Below, piece by piece: positions 45,719 to 54,865 of a stretch of DNA of 64,000 nucleotides. The notes under the pieces were generated by a model, which made no database searches, had not been told where the DNA came from, and saw only the letters and a program-made list of their open reading frames with translations. The position numbers were made by a program, and so were the translations under genes. Source of the stretch: Oceanicaulis sp. HLUCCA04 (GTDB lineage: Bacteria; Pseudomonadota; Alphaproteobacteria; Caulobacterales; Maricaulaceae); contig LJSH01000003.1 in assembly GCA_001314625.1 (NCBI GenBank), forward strand, positions 89,728 to 153,727, in the 5' to 3' direction. Each line of letters starts with the position of its first letter. Within the stretch, counting starts at the first letter, position 1.

Positions 45719-45950
45719 TTTCCCCGACGCACGTCGGGGTCCAGAGGGACTGGGCACCGGCTTTCGCCGGTGAAACGCAGGGAAGGCCGGGAAAACGCAG
45801 ATGATGAGGGGGCTGCTGGAACCTAGGGAGCGGTGGGCGACTGAAGTTTGGGTCCCGACTTTCGCCGGGAAAACGCAGGGAAGGCGGGCGGGCGGTCGCC
45901 CTTGCGGCGCTGCGCGCCGTTTCTGGGTCCCGGCTTTCGCCGGTGAGACG
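45719..45950. repeat. Cluster of palindromic repeats, left of the GIY-YIG gene
   Basis: At least four related hairpin units occur: CCCC-GACGCACGTC-GGGG (45722-45739), CACCGG-CTTTCG-CCGGTG (45755-45772), TCCCG-N8-CGGGA (45853-45870) and one at 45928-45945. The consensus resembles GTCCCGGCTTTCGCCGGG followed by AAACGCAG. The first unit is inverted relative to the second, as in BIME pairs. The stretch from 45629 to 46014 holds no gene I can support. Confidence 0.75.
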
Positions 45951-46014
45951 CTGAGAGGGCGGTGAAACGCGAGAAGGGTTTTCGTCCGATCGTTGCGCGC
46001 ATAGGCTGACGCCC

Positions 46015-46314
46015 ATGCGGGACGAGCCTTTCCAGCCTTGCGTCTACCTGATGGCGAGCCAGCGCAATGGCACGCTCTATTGCGGCTCCACCTCCACCCC
46101 CATCAAGCGCATCTGGGACCACAAGCAGGGCGCGGGTTCCGTCTTCACCCGCAAGTACGGCGTGACGCTGCTGGTCTGGTACGAGTTTCACGACCTGATG
46201 GGCGCGGCCATCAAGCGTGAGCTGCAAATCAAGGAATGGAAGCGGCGCTGGAAGCTGGAACTGATCGAGGCGGCCAATCCTGACTGGCGGGATTTGTATC
46301 AGGACTGGTTTTGA
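46015..46314 (+). CDS. GIY-YIG family nuclease (single domain)
   Basis: This encodes 99 residues, a stand-alone GIY-YIG domain. The two signature tripeptides appear as VYL (10-12) and LYCG (21-24). Arg32 and His36 (KRIWDHK) and Glu69 (KREL) fill the catalytic positions, and Asn88-Pro ends the core. This is the UPF0213/YhbQ-like group, whose members can be DNA repair or homing-type nucleases. It lies in a repeat-rich segment bounded by the two uvrB tails, convergent with uvrB. ATG 46015 is the only good start; no clear Shine-Dalgarno was seen. Confidence 0.88.
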   Translation: MRDEPFQPCVYLMASQRNGTLYCGSTSTPIKRIWDHKQGAGSVFTRKYGVTLLVWYEFHDLMGAAIKRELQIKEWKRRWKLELIEAANPDWRDLYQDWF

Positions 46315-46322
46315 AATACTTG

Positions 46323-46460
46323 CGTTTCCCCGGCGCACGCCGGGGTCCAGTTGAAACTTTCTCTGGATCCCGACTTTCGTCGGGAAAACGCAGAGATTGG
46401 GGTGCGGATGCGTTGCGGAGCCCAAAAAGAGCTAGGCCCCGGCTTTCGCCGGGGAAACGC
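46323..46460. repeat. Cluster of palindromic repeats between the GIY-YIG gene and uvrB
   Basis: Three units of the same family are present: CCCC-GGCGCACGCC-GGGG (46328-46345), TCCCGA-CTTTCG-TCGGGA (46368-46385) and CCCC-GGCTTTCGCC-GGGG (46437-46454). The first is inverted relative to the other two. Together with the cluster at 45719-45950 they flank the GIY-YIG gene on both sides. Confidence 0.75.
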
Positions 46461-46468
46461 GAGAACCC

Positions 46469-48676
46469 CTACTCCCCCAGCGCCTTGATCTCGTCGCGTA
46501 GCCTTGCCGCTTCCTCGAATTCGAGATTGGCGGCGGCCTCGCGCATGCGTTTTTCAAGGTCGGCGATGACGGCCTTGAGGTTATTGGGTTCGAAGCGGGC
46601 CTGATCCTCGGCAACGCCCCGGCGCTCCTGGCCCCGCTGGCGGGCGCGCGAGCCACGGCCGGCGGCGGTTTTTTCCATCACGCCTTCGAGCACATCGGAA
46701 ATGCCGCGCACGATTGTTTTCGGCGTGATGCCGTGTGCCTCGTTATGGGCGATCTGCTTGGCGCGGCGGCGCTCCGTCTCGTCCATGGCGCGGCGCATGG
46801 AGCCGGTAATGCTGTCGGCATAGAGGATGACCTTCGCATCGGCATTACGCGCCGCGCGGCCGATGGTCTGCACCAGGCTGGTCTCGGAGCGTAAAAAGCC
46901 CTCCTTGTCGGCGTCCAAGATGCCCACCAGCCCGCATTCGGGGATGTCGAGCCCCTCGCGTAACAGATTGATCCCCACCAGCACGTCATAAACGCCCAGG
47001 CGCAGATCGCGGATCAGCTCGATGCGCTCCACGGTATCCACGTCGGAGTGCATGTAGCGCACTTTCAGGCCCTGCTCGTGCATGTATTCGGTGAGGTCTT
47101 CGGCCATGCGCTTGGTGAGCGTGGTGATGAGGGTGCGGTAGCCAGCCTCTGCTGTACGCCGCGCCTCGTCGATAATGTCATCAACCTGGCTGAAGCCCTG
47201 GCTCGCGACCGGGCGCACCTCCACCGGCGGATCGATGAGGCCGGTGGGCCGGATCACCTGCTCGGTGAAGACGCCGCCCGTGCGGTCCAGCTCCCAGTTG
47301 CCGGGCGTCGCCGAGACATGGATGGTCTGCGGGCGCATCGCCTCCCATTCCTCGAATTTCAGGGGCCGGTTATCCATGCACGACGGCAGGCGGAAGCCGT
47401 GCTCGGCGAGCGTGCGCTTGCGGGAGAAGTCGCCCTTGTACATCGCGCCGAGCTGCGGGATCGTCACATGGCTCTCATCGGTGAAGACCAAGGCGTTTTC
47501 CGGGATATATTCAAAGAGGGTGGGCGGCGGCTCGCCGGGCTTGCGGCCCGTCAGATAGCGCGAATAGTTCTCGATGCCGTTGCAGGAGCCGGTCGCCTCC
47601 ATCATCTCGATGTCGAACTGCACGCGCTGGGCGAGGCGCTGGGCTTCCAAGAGCTTGCCATTGGCCTCCATCCATTCGAGGCGCTCGGCGAGCTCCTTCT
47701 TGATATGGCCGATGGCCTGATTGAGCGTCGGGCGCGGGGTGACATAGTGGGAGTTGGCGTAGACGCGCACCTTCTCCAGGCTCGCCACCGCCTTGCCGGT
47801 CAGGGTCTCGAACTCGGAAATGCTCTCGATTTCGTCGCCAAAGAAGCTGATCCGCCAGGCACGGGCATCGTAGTGGGCGGGGAAAATCTCCAGCACATCG
47901 CCGCGCACGCGGAACGTGCCGCGTGTGAAGGCGGCGTCATTGCGGGTGTATTGCAGGGCAGTGAGCTGGCGCATCACCTCGCGCGGATCGGCGGTGTCGC
48001 CCACTTTCAGGTCGAACACCATGGCGGTGTAGGTCTCCACCGAGCCGATGCCGTAAATGCAGCTGACCGAGGCGACGATGATGACATCATCGCGTTCAAG
48101 GATCGCGCGCGTGGCGGCGTGGCGCATCCGGTCGATCGCCTCGTTGATCGAGGATTCCTTCTCGATGAAGGTATCGGTGCGCGGCACATAGGCTTCCGGC
48201 TGGTAGTAGTCGTAATAGGAGACGAAATACTCCACCGCATTGTGGGGGAAGAAGCTCTTGAACTCCCCGTAGAGCTGGGCGGCGAGCGTCTTGTTGGGTG
48301 CCAGGATCAGGGCCGGGCGCTGCGTCGCCTCGATGATCTTGGCCATGGTGAAAGTCTTGCCCGACCCCGTCACCCCCAGCAGCACCTGATCGCGTTCAGA
48401 GCCTTTCAGGCCCTCCACCAGCTCGGCGATGGCCGCGGGCTGGTCGCCGGTGGGCTCAAACTCGCTGACGACCTCGAACACCCGCCCGCCCTCGGACTTG
48501 TCGGGCCGGTCGGGGCGGTGGGGCGCCCAGTTGGCGGGCAGTTTGAGCGCATCATGGATGCCCGCGGGCACCGCATCGCGCAGGAATGCGGCCTGGCCCA
48601 TGTCGGAGACGCCGCCAGGGCTCGCGGCGTCCTCCGGCGGGGCATAGGCGGTATCGTCTCGGGTCAGCTTGGGCAT
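46469..48676 (-). CDS. uvrB: Excinuclease ABC subunit B
   Basis: This encodes 735 residues, the damage-verifying helicase-like subunit of nucleotide excision repair. Motifs: Walker [12 protein letters not shown], the beta-hairpin region [18 protein letters not shown]-like [11 protein letters not shown], and motifs [12 protein letters not shown] and QTIGRAARN. The C-terminal UVR helix pair ([18 protein letters not shown]) contacts UvrC. A 70-residue N-terminal extension precedes the usual start, as in other alphaproteobacteria. The last codons carry AGG and CTA (46499-46504), unusual in this genome, whereas the displaced tail copy at 45533-45628 has CGC and CTG. The gene is divergent from the response regulator. 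Confidence 0.96.
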   Translation of the reverse strand: MPKLTRDDTAYAPPEDAASPGGVSDMGQAAFLRDAVPAGIHDALKLPANWAPHRPDRPDKSEGGRVFEVVSEFEPTGDQPAAIAELVEGLKGSERDQVLLGVTGSGKTFTMAKIIEATQRPALILAPNKTLAAQLYGEFKSFFPHNAVEYFVSYYDYYQPEAYVPRTDTFIEKESSINEAIDRMRHAATRAILERDDVIIVASVSCIYGIGSVETYTAMVFDLKVGDTADPREVMRQLTALQYTRNDAAFTRGTFRVRGDVLEIFPAHYDARAWRISFFGDEIESISEFETLTGKAVASLEKVRVYANSHYVTPRPTLNQAIGHIKKELAERLEWMEANGKLLEAQRLAQRVQFDIEMMEATGSCNGIENYSRYLTGRKPGEPPPTLFEYIPENALVFTDESHVTIPQLGAMYKGDFSRKRTLAEHGFRLPSCMDNRPLKFEEWEAMRPQTIHVSATPGNWELDRTGGVFTEQVIRPTGLIDPPVEVRPVASQGFSQVDDIIDEARRTAEAGYRTLITTLTKRMAEDLTEYMHEQGLKVRYMHSDVDTVERIELIRDLRLGVYDVLVGINLLREGLDIPECGLVGILDADKEGFLRSETSLVQTIGRAARNADAKVILYADSITGSMRRAMDETERRRAKQIAHNEAHGITPKTIVRGISDVLEGVMEKTAAGRGSRARQRGQERRGVAEDQARFEPNNLKAVIADLEKRMREAAANLEFEEAARLRDEIKALGE

Positions 48677-48798
48677 GAGAACATATATGCAACACGCCAG
48701 CCCTGAAAGCGAGGGTGCTCTTGCACCGTGCGCGCAAGTTTTGGTTAACGCTGCGGGTGCACAATGCCACCCACAGCCGCGAATCCATCGGACAGAGC

Positions 48799-49326
48799 AT
48801 GTCAGGCAGTTTTGAGCGCGTGCGGGTCCTTATCGTCGAGGACAACGCCCATATGTCGACGATCCTGCGCAAGGTGCTGCAGGGCTTTGGCGTGCGCACC
48901 GTGATCGAGGTGCGCGACGCGGCGGACGCGTTTGAGTCCATGCGCTCGTCCAACCCCGATGTGGCGCTGGTCGATTATGCGCTGGGCGATGTCGACGGGC
49001 TGGAGTTTACCCGGCTGGTGCGCACCGCGTCTGACAGTCCGAACAAATATCTACCCATCATCATGGTCACCGGCCACACCGACCGCACCCGCATCATGGA
49101 AGCCATCAATGCGGGCGTGAACGAGTATCTGGCAAAGCCCGTACGCCCGGTCGATCTGTATAACCGCATGGTCTCGCTGATCGAGCGCCCGCGCCGTTTC
49201 ATCAAGTCGGGCAGCTATTTCGGCCCCGACCGGCGCCGCCGCAATGATCCGCGCTATCCCGGGCCTTTCCGCCGCGCGACGGACAAGGAAAACGAGAACC
49301 CCGACGACGAGGTCGATTTCGGGTAG
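48799..49326 (+). CDS. CheY-like response regulator with Arg-rich tail
   Basis: This encodes 175 residues. The receiver domain (about 8-130) has the acidic pocket Glu14-Asp15, phospho-acceptor Asp59, Thr91 and Lys113, so it should be phosphorylated normally. The C-terminal 45 residues hold an Arg-rich segment, [20 protein letters not shown] (141-160), and an acidic end. There is no DNA-binding domain. This tail pattern recurs in alphaproteobacterial single-domain regulators; arginine-rich tails in Caulobacter Cle proteins bind c-di-GMP, which makes that a testable idea here, not a finding. ATG 48799 is preferred over the frame from 48715. No kinase gene is adjacent. Confidence 0.88.
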   Translation: MSGSFERVRVLIVEDNAHMSTILRKVLQGFGVRTVIEVRDAADAFESMRSSNPDVALVDYALGDVDGLEFTRLVRTASDSPNKYLPIIMVTGHTDRTRIMEAINAGVNEYLAKPVRPVDLYNRMVSLIERPRRFIKSGSYFGPDRRRRNDPRYPGPFRRATDKENENPDDEVDFG

Positions 49327-49365
49327 GGGTTTTTGCCGTCCCTTCCCCTTCGCGTCTTCCAATCA

Positions 49366-49438
49366 CGCGTTTCACCGGCGAAAGCCGGTGCCCAGCCGTG
49401 ACTTTCCACTGGATCCACGCCTGCGCGGGGATGACGCG
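49366..49438. repeat. Palindromic intergenic repeat pair
   Basis: CACCGG-CGAAAG-CCGGTG and a second G/C hairpin around CGCCTGCGCGGGG lie 29 bp apart, in the same inverted arrangement as the clusters beside uvrB. They fill much of the 207-bp gap between the response regulator and the restriction-modification gene. The rest of the gap holds no gene. Confidence 0.65.
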
Positions 49439-49533
49439 TGTACAGGGACAGGGAAAACCACCTGCATCCTCATCAGCAATTGCCCCCTCCCGCGCAACAC
49501 GGCTAGCGTGCGGGACCAAGGGGAGAACACCGA

Positions 49534-52333
49534 ATGCGTCTTCAGTTCAATGAGGTCAGGGCGAGGGCGGCGGAGTTCGCCCGTGAATGGCAGGACGCCC
49601 ACTACGAGAAGGGCGAGACGCAGTCCTTCTACAATGACTTCTTCGAGGTGTTCGGCCTCAAGCGCCGCCGTGTCAGCGTGTTCGAGGAGCGCGTAAAACT
49701 CCTCGACAACAAAAGCGGCTATATCGACCTGTTCTGGCCGGGCACGCTGCTGGTCGAGCAGAAAAGTGCAGGCCGGTCTCTGGAGGCGGCCTACAAGCAG
49801 GCGATGGATTATTGCGACGGGCTAAAATCCGAGCAATTCCCCCGTTACATCCTTCTGTCCGATTTCCAGACCTTCGAGCTGTATGACCTTGAAACGCGCG
49901 AACACACCGCCTTTGCGCTGGCCGACCTGCCTGCCCATGCCGAGAAGTTCGGGTTCATCATGGGCGTGGAGAAGCGCAGCTTCAAAGACCAGGACCCGGT
50001 CAATATCGTGGCGGCGGAGCTTCTGGGCAAGCTGCACGATTCCCTGAAAGCCAACGGCTATGACGGTCATGATCTGGAGCAGTTTCTTGTCCGGCTGCTG
50101 TTCTGCCTGTTTGCCGACGATACCGGGATTTTCCAGCGCGGGATTTTCGAGGATCTGATCCGTGATTTCACCCGTGAGGACGGTTCCAATGTCGGCAGCT
50201 TCATCAATGAAGCCTTCGAGGTGCTCAACACACCCGAAGACGGCCGTCAGGCCAATATCAGCGCAGAGCTGAACCAGCTTCCCTATGTGAACGGGGAATT
50301 GTTCGCGGAGCGTCTGCCGACACCGTACTTCACCGCCGCCATGCGCGACGAGCTGATCGTGTTGTGTGAGTTTCACTGGGAGAAGATCAGCCCGGCCATT
50401 TTCGGCTCGCTCTTCCAGTCGGTGATGGATGGCGCGGAGCGGCGCAAGGCGGGCGCGCACTACACCACCGAAAAGAACATCATGAAGGTGATCGGCCCGC
50501 TCTTCCTCGACGATCTGCGCGCTGAGTTTGCCCATCTCAAAGGCCTGAAGCGCGAGCGCGAGAAGCGCCTGCGCGCTTTTCATGACAAGCTGGCGGGCCT
50601 CAATTTCCTCGACCCGGCCTGCGGATGCGGCAATTTCCTGGTCATCGCCTACCGGGAGCTGCGCCAGCTTGAGCTTGATGTGCTGCTGGCCATACGCGAC
50701 AGCGTGCAGCGCGATGACAAGACGAAAGACTTCTACGCCGGTTCGCTGTCGCGCGTGGATGTGGACCAGTTTGCCGGGATCGAACTGTTCGAGTTTCCCG
50801 CCCGCATCGCCGAGACGGCGATGTGGATGATGGATCACATCATGAATAACGCGCTCAGCCAGGCCTTCGGTCAGGTGTATGCGCGCATCCCTTTGACAAA
50901 ATCACCCGTCATCCACCATGGCGAGCACTGGAGGTGGACTGGGCTGACGTGTTGGCGCCAGATGAGTGCAACTATGTGCTGGGCAATCCGCCATTTAGCG
51001 GCTTTGTCTTGCGTGATGCGGAACGAGCACATCAGATCAAGGCGCTGAAGCGTTTGGGGGCTAAAGGCAGCCGTCTTGATTATGTGGCTTATTGGTTTCT
51101 CAAAGCGGGCGAGTACGTTCAGAAATCTGCCGCTGAAATCGCGTTCGTCTCCACGAATTCGATCACTCAGGGCGAACAGGTTGAAGCGCTCTGGCCCGCA
51201 TTGTTTGACAAGTATGCTCTGGAGATCAGCTTTGCCCACCGGACCTTTGCTTGGGGTTCTGATGCGCGCGGCAAGGCGCACGTCCACGTTGTGATCATTG
51301 GGTTGAGCCGCCGCGGTAGTGAGCCGACGGTCAAACGATTATTTTCCTACACTGGCCCGAACGAGGAGCCTCATGAGACTGCCCATTCAGTGCTTTCGCC
51401 CTATTTGATTGACGCATCGGGGCTTGCTGATCCGCACCTTGTTGTCGCAAGGGCGCGTAATTCACTTTGTGAAATGCCTTCACTTCGCGTCGGTTCGAAA
51501 CCGGTGGACGGCGGTCACTACATATTCGATGAACATGAGAGGGAAGCATTCCTCAAGCGTGAGCCAAACGCTTGCAGCGCACTAAAACCGTTTCTGGGCG
51601 CAAGGGAGTTCATAAACGGCGTTTCTCGTTGGATACTTTATCCCGGCGGGCTGGGTCCCCAAGAAATACGCGGTTTGCCTGCAGTCCAGGAGCGTATCGC
51701 CGCAGTCAGAAAATTCCGGCGTGAGGAAGCTGGGGCGCTTGGCCAGTCACTGGCTGATGTCCCGACACAATTTCATGTTACTGTTGTACCCGACAAGCCT
51801 TACCTCGCGATTTCTGAGGTAAGTTCTGAACGTCGACACTATGTGCCAATCGGTTATCTTGAGCCGCCGGTTATCCCAAGCAACAAGCTATTGGTTCTTC
51901 TAGAAGCGGAACGCCATCACTTCTCAATCCTGACCAGCGCGATGCACGTGGCGTGGCTGCGAGAGATCGGCGGTCGGCTGAAGAGTGATTTTCAGTACAG
52001 CCCCGGCATCGTCTACAATACCTTCCCCTGGCCCGATCTTGATGACAAAGCCAAAGCGAAGCTGGACGCGCTGGGGCAGGCGATCCTTGATGCGCGCGCG
52101 GCCTTTCCCGACGCGACGCTGGCCGATCTCTATGATCCCGACACCATGCCGCCCGCGCTGCGAAAGGCGCACCGGGAGAATGACCGCGCGGTGGACCGGC
52201 TCTACCGCGGGGGGAAGCGTTCGGCTCTGACCGCGAGCGCGTGGAGCATCTCTTCATGCTGTATGAGAGGCTGAAAAATCCCATCGTTGCCGCCACCAAG
52301 GACAAGCCGAAGCGCCGCCGCAAGGCCGGGTGA
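49534..52333 (+). pseudogene. MmeI-like (type IIL) restriction-modification enzyme with two frameshifts
   Basis: Joined across two shifts it would encode about 930 residues, the length of MmeI-family fusion enzymes. The N-terminal nuclease part has Asp65...Glu75-x-Lys77 (YIDLFWPG, LLVEQK), a PD-(D/E)xK-type site. The methyltransferase has DPACGCGNF (SAM, near residue 360) and NPPFSG (catalytic, 50985-51002), then a target-recognition region and a conserved end YNTFPWPDL. A single missing base at 50923-50924 moves the frame from 1 to 3 just before NPPF. A G6 run at 52209-52214 shifts it again near the C-terminus, after which the other frame continues ...DRERVEHLFMLYERLK to TGA 52333. As read, no intact enzyme is made; sequencing error or phase variation are alternatives. 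Confidence 0.85.
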
Positions 52334-52364
52334 ACTGCCGGTTGCGGGATGACCATCCCCCTTC

Positions 52365-52453
52365 GTCGTTCCCGTGAAGACGGGAACCCACAGCCATTTG
52401 GCACTGTCCAGGCCCCATGAGCTCTGGACCCCCGCCTACGCGGGGGTGACGAG
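52365..52453. repeat. Palindromic intergenic repeat pair
   Basis: CGTTCCCG-TGAAGA-CGGGAACC and CCCCCG-CCTACG-CGGGGGTGACG face each other about 45 bp apart. The same pair type occurs at 54736-54823. The remaining 160 bp up to the next gene are GC-rich and show no other feature. Confidence 0.7.
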
Positions 52454-52612
52454 AGGTAGGTGCGGGGGGTGACGAGGCCTCCCGGCGCGCAGCGCCGAAA
52501 AGCGCGAACGCGCGCCCGCGCTCGTGCGCGGAACATCGCAGCCCGGATGGGCTGCGGAATCAAAATGACCAGGCACCGGCGCACGCCAGTGAAACGCGCG
52601 CGCTAGCCCCCC

Positions 52613-52984
52613 TTACGCAAATTGCGCCATGCCTTCATTGCTGGCTCGCTCGATAGCGAGCGCATCGGTGCGCGGCAGGGCTTCGTGGCGGGGCAGGGGA
52701 GCGCGCGTGGTGTTGGGCGGTTGCAGCGTGCTGGCATGGTAGGTGAGCACCTGCGTCAGCTCGGCGCGCGTTATCTCGTAGATTTCACCGCGCCGGGTGC
52801 GCCCTTGCGCATCAATCGGACGGATGGTGGCGAACAGCCAGCGCTCGGCGTGGAAGGAGACACCCTCCATCAGCTCGGTTTCCATCTCGATGCGGTAAAG
52901 GCCCGGATCGAGCGCGCGGCGGCTGGAATCAAGCCGGAAGGCGCTGTTGATGAGCAAGGTGTAATGTTCAAATTTGATCGTCAT
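52613..52984 (-). CDS. Hypothetical protein, 123 residues
   Basis: This encodes 123 residues with no domain I recognise. It is soluble: a mixed alpha/beta N-terminal part (FEHYTLLINSAFRLD, LYRIEMETELMEGVSF) and a Pro/Thr/Ala-rich end. ATG 52984 has GGGGGAGG about 9 bp upstream, which favours it over the overlapping plus-strand frame of 163 codons. It lies 71 bp after a small disordered-protein gene on the same strand, beyond a terminator. Confidence 0.6.
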   Translation of the reverse strand: MTIKFEHYTLLINSAFRLDSSRRALDPGLYRIEMETELMEGVSFHAERWLFATIRPIDAQGRTRRGEIYEITRAELTQVLTYHASTLQPPNTTRAPLPRHEALPRTDALAIERASNEGMAQFA

Positions 52985-53019
52985 GTCATGAAGCCTCCCC
53001 CAAAAGGATCAAAAGACCA

Positions 53020-53041
53020 GATGCGGGGTTGCCCCCGCATC
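53020..53041 (-). terminator. Intrinsic terminator of the 42-residue protein gene
   Basis: A perfect 9-bp stem, GATGCGGGG and CCCCGCATC, with a GCAA loop on the minus strand, followed by TGGTCTTTTG, starts 14 bp after the stop of the small gene. Stem, tetraloop and U-rich tail fit rho-independent termination on that strand. Confidence 0.75.
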
Positions 53042-53055
53042 CGTCAGTCCGGCGA

Positions 53056-53184
53056 CTATTTGCGCTGGGAATCGGCTTTCGCCGGATTCTGCGCAGGCTT
53101 GTTGCCAGGCTGATTGCCCGGATTCTGGCCGGTCGGCTTGTCTTTGGAATGGTCTTGTTGCGGGGTTTTCGGGGATTCAGTCAT
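53056..53184 (-). CDS. Small disordered protein, 42 residues
   Basis: This is a short gene. AAGGA lies 9 bp before ATG 53184, and a strong terminator follows, so it looks monocistronic. The product is hydrophilic and without hydrophobic core: Pro, Gln, Asn, Lys and Gly dominate, with a repeated NPGNQPGNKPAQNPA stretch in the second half. This composition resembles small stress-induced or desiccation-type disordered proteins. The upstream region is AT-rich, consistent with a promoter. No function can be assigned. Confidence 0.7.
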   Translation of the reverse strand: MTESPKTPQQDHSKDKPTGQNPGNQPGNKPAQNPAKADSQRK

Positions 53185-53405
53185 AATAAAAATCCTTATA
53201 CATGAAGCGCAATGGCTGAAAGCCATATATCTCTATTGCTTCACCATAATAGTATCACAATATTAAACCTTAAAAATTCCGATTTTCACTGATCCACGTT
53301 AGCGTCGAAGCTTAGCATCTGAAAGGAAAGACGAATCCGGTGCGCGGACGGCGCACTTTTTCAGATATTGTGAGCGGGCGGGCTGAAAGCGTGTGACATA
53401 CAGGC

Positions 53406-53978
53406 CTAGCCCCTCACATCCTGCGCACTGTCCCACTGCTCCACCCGGATCAGCATGGAGGTGTCGAAGCCCTGGCCTTCCAGCCAGTCGAGGCGGTTTG
53501 CAAGCGTGTCCTCATCCATTTGGGGCGTGCGCGAGAGGATCCACAAATAGCGCCCCTGCGGCTCTGAGACGATGGCCCAGCTATAATCGTCGGCCAGATC
53601 GATGATCCAGTAATCGCCCCAGAACGGGCCGAAAAAGGAGACTTCGAGCTGGGCGTTCGTCGCCTCGTCGGCGACGCGCGCGCGACCCTCTGCGGTCTCG
53701 ATCTCTCCATCCAGACCGTCCTGATAGCAGGTATTGGTCACATCGATGAGGCCGTCATCGCGCAGGGCATAATCGGCGATCACGCCCGCGCAGCCGCGCT
53801 CGAAACCATGGTCATAGCGGGCGATCTCGAACCAGCGGCCCAGATAGCGCTCGATCTCCACAAACTCAACCGTTTGCAAGGGCGCGGCATCGTCGCTGCG
53901 TCCTGCGGGCGGCTGGCAGCCGGCAAGCATGATCGCGCCCAGCAAGGCAAGGAGGGCGGGGAAAACGGAACGGGGCAT
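53406..53978 (-). CDS. blc: Lipocalin lipoprotein (Blc-like)
   Basis: This encodes 190 residues. Signal peptide with lipobox MLAGC (Cys21), then the lipocalin G-x-W motif in YLGRWFEIARYDHGFERGCAG. The later SFFGPFWGDYWIIDLADDYSW and the YLWILSRTPQMDE segments are hallmarks of bacterial Blc, an outer-membrane lipocalin that binds lysophospholipids or fatty acids. ATG 53978 has CAGGAG 8 bp upstream; the frame from 54077 would add a basic non-signal leader. Confidence 0.92.
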   Translation of the reverse strand: MPRSVFPALLALLGAIMLAGCQPPAGRSDDAAPLQTVEFVEIERYLGRWFEIARYDHGFERGCAGVIADYALRDDGLIDVTNTCYQDGLDGEIETAEGRARVADEATNAQLEVSFFGPFWGDYWIIDLADDYSWAIVSEPQGRYLWILSRTPQMDEDTLANRLDWLEGQGFDTSMLIRVEQWDSAQDVRG

Positions 53979-54170
53979 GGGCGTGGCTCCTGTAATGGCG
54001 AGCGCAAAGCTAGCGGGACAGCAACGCGCGGCAAGCCGTGCGGGTTGCGTAGTCTTGTATTTACCTTTTTTCAACACTCATAACATATTTTCACTAAACG
54101 CACTCAGTTAACGTAATAAGTGAACTTGTGGCGCGCAGGTTGAAATCATATCGAGGCGGGGGCCTTTCTC

Positions 54171-54713
54171 ATGTTGTCATCTTCACGCGCCGAGTTTGCG
54201 CTTCGCGATCCGTCGGCCCTGTCGGCGCTATTGTCCTATGACTGGCGCGCGCGCCAGTTTCTCACCGATGCCGAGCTTCTGGGCGAGGGCCGCTATGCGC
54301 CTGCCGTCGAGGGCGATGCGGCGGGCCTGATCCGTCCGCTCCACCGTCAGGGCTTTATCAAGCCCTTGCACGGCGTGCGTCCCCATGGCGGGCGGATGCG
54401 CCTGTGGCGGCTGGAGGATGTGCTGAAAATCCAGATCGTTTCCGATCTGCGCCAGATCAGCGATATGAGCGTCAATGCCTGCATGCGCCATCTGCGCCAG
54501 GACGAAGGCCAGGCGATGAACGCCGCGCTGGCCAGCTGGCGGGACCATGCCGGTGCGCCGGGCGATCATTGCGCGCGTCTGCGCCTGCGCCTGGAAGGGC
54601 TGCCAAGCCTGCCCGAGGGCGAGGTGCTGGCCGAGTTTGCCCATTGCTGTGTGGCGCGCTTTGTCCATCGCAACCGCTTTGATGTGGTGGAGCGCCCGGC
54701 CTTTCTGGCCTGA
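54171..54713 (+). CDS. Hypothetical protein with MerR-like winged-helix segment
   Basis: This encodes 180 residues. The region GLIRPLHRQGFIKPLHGVRP...GRMRLWRLEDVLKIQIVSDL (about 51-95) resembles the wing and helix 3 of MerR-type regulators, where a YSLEDVxRI-like strand-helix follows a GLI/xP motif. The C-terminal half is helical with two cysteines (HCCVARF). A regulatory role is plausible but not proven. A 190-bp AT-rich region upstream probably holds its promoter; ATG 54171 lacks a strong ribosome-binding site (GAGG 16 bp upstream). Confidence 0.65.
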   Translation: MLSSSRAEFALRDPSALSALLSYDWRARQFLTDAELLGEGRYAPAVEGDAAGLIRPLHRQGFIKPLHGVRPHGGRMRLWRLEDVLKIQIVSDLRQISDMSVNACMRHLRQDEGQAMNAALASWRDHAGAPGDHCARLRLRLEGLPSLPEGEVLAEFAHCCVARFVHRNRFDVVERPAFLA

Positions 54714-54735
54714 GCGCGCTACATCTTGCTTTCGC

Positions 54736-54823
54736 GTCGTTCCCGCGCAGGCGGGAACCCAGAGCCGCTTTCAAAGGCGTCGATCTGTGATCTCTGGACC
54801 CCCACCTTCGTGGGGGTGACGAA
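54736..54823. repeat. Palindromic intergenic repeat pair
   Basis: GTTCCCG-CGCAGG-CGGGAACCC and CCCCCAC-CTTC-GTGGGGGTGACG face each other with a 45-bp spacer containing GAGCC...CTCTGGA. It is the same pair type as at 52365-52453. The gap is between the MerR-like gene (plus) and the histidine kinase gene (minus), where it could end both transcripts. Confidence 0.7.
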
Positions 54824-54865
54824 CGGGTGCGGTTTTCTTTATCGGGAAAGCACGGCCTGAGAGCT

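Noticed and set aside
45530-46564. uvrB direct repeat as att sites of an integrative element
   Set aside because: No integrase or recombinase gene lies between or beside the repeats and the segment is under 1 kb, so a site-specific integrative element is less likely than a nuclease-linked insertion.
47048-48706. 552-codon open frame on the plus strand
   Set aside because: It is exactly antisense to uvrB, is His/Arg/Gly-rich and has no recognisable domain. Such frames are a by-product of GC-rich codon usage on the other strand.
52622-53113. 163-codon plus-strand frame
   Set aside because: It overlaps the 123-residue gene and the small disordered-protein gene on the minus strand, both with good ribosome-binding sites, and runs through the minus-strand terminator.
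53340-53361. Hairpin GTGCGC-N5-GCGCAC followed by five T on the plus strand, possible terminator of a small RNA
   Set aside because: The stem is only 6 bp and no promoter or gene could be identified before it on that strand, so a small RNA cannot be supported.
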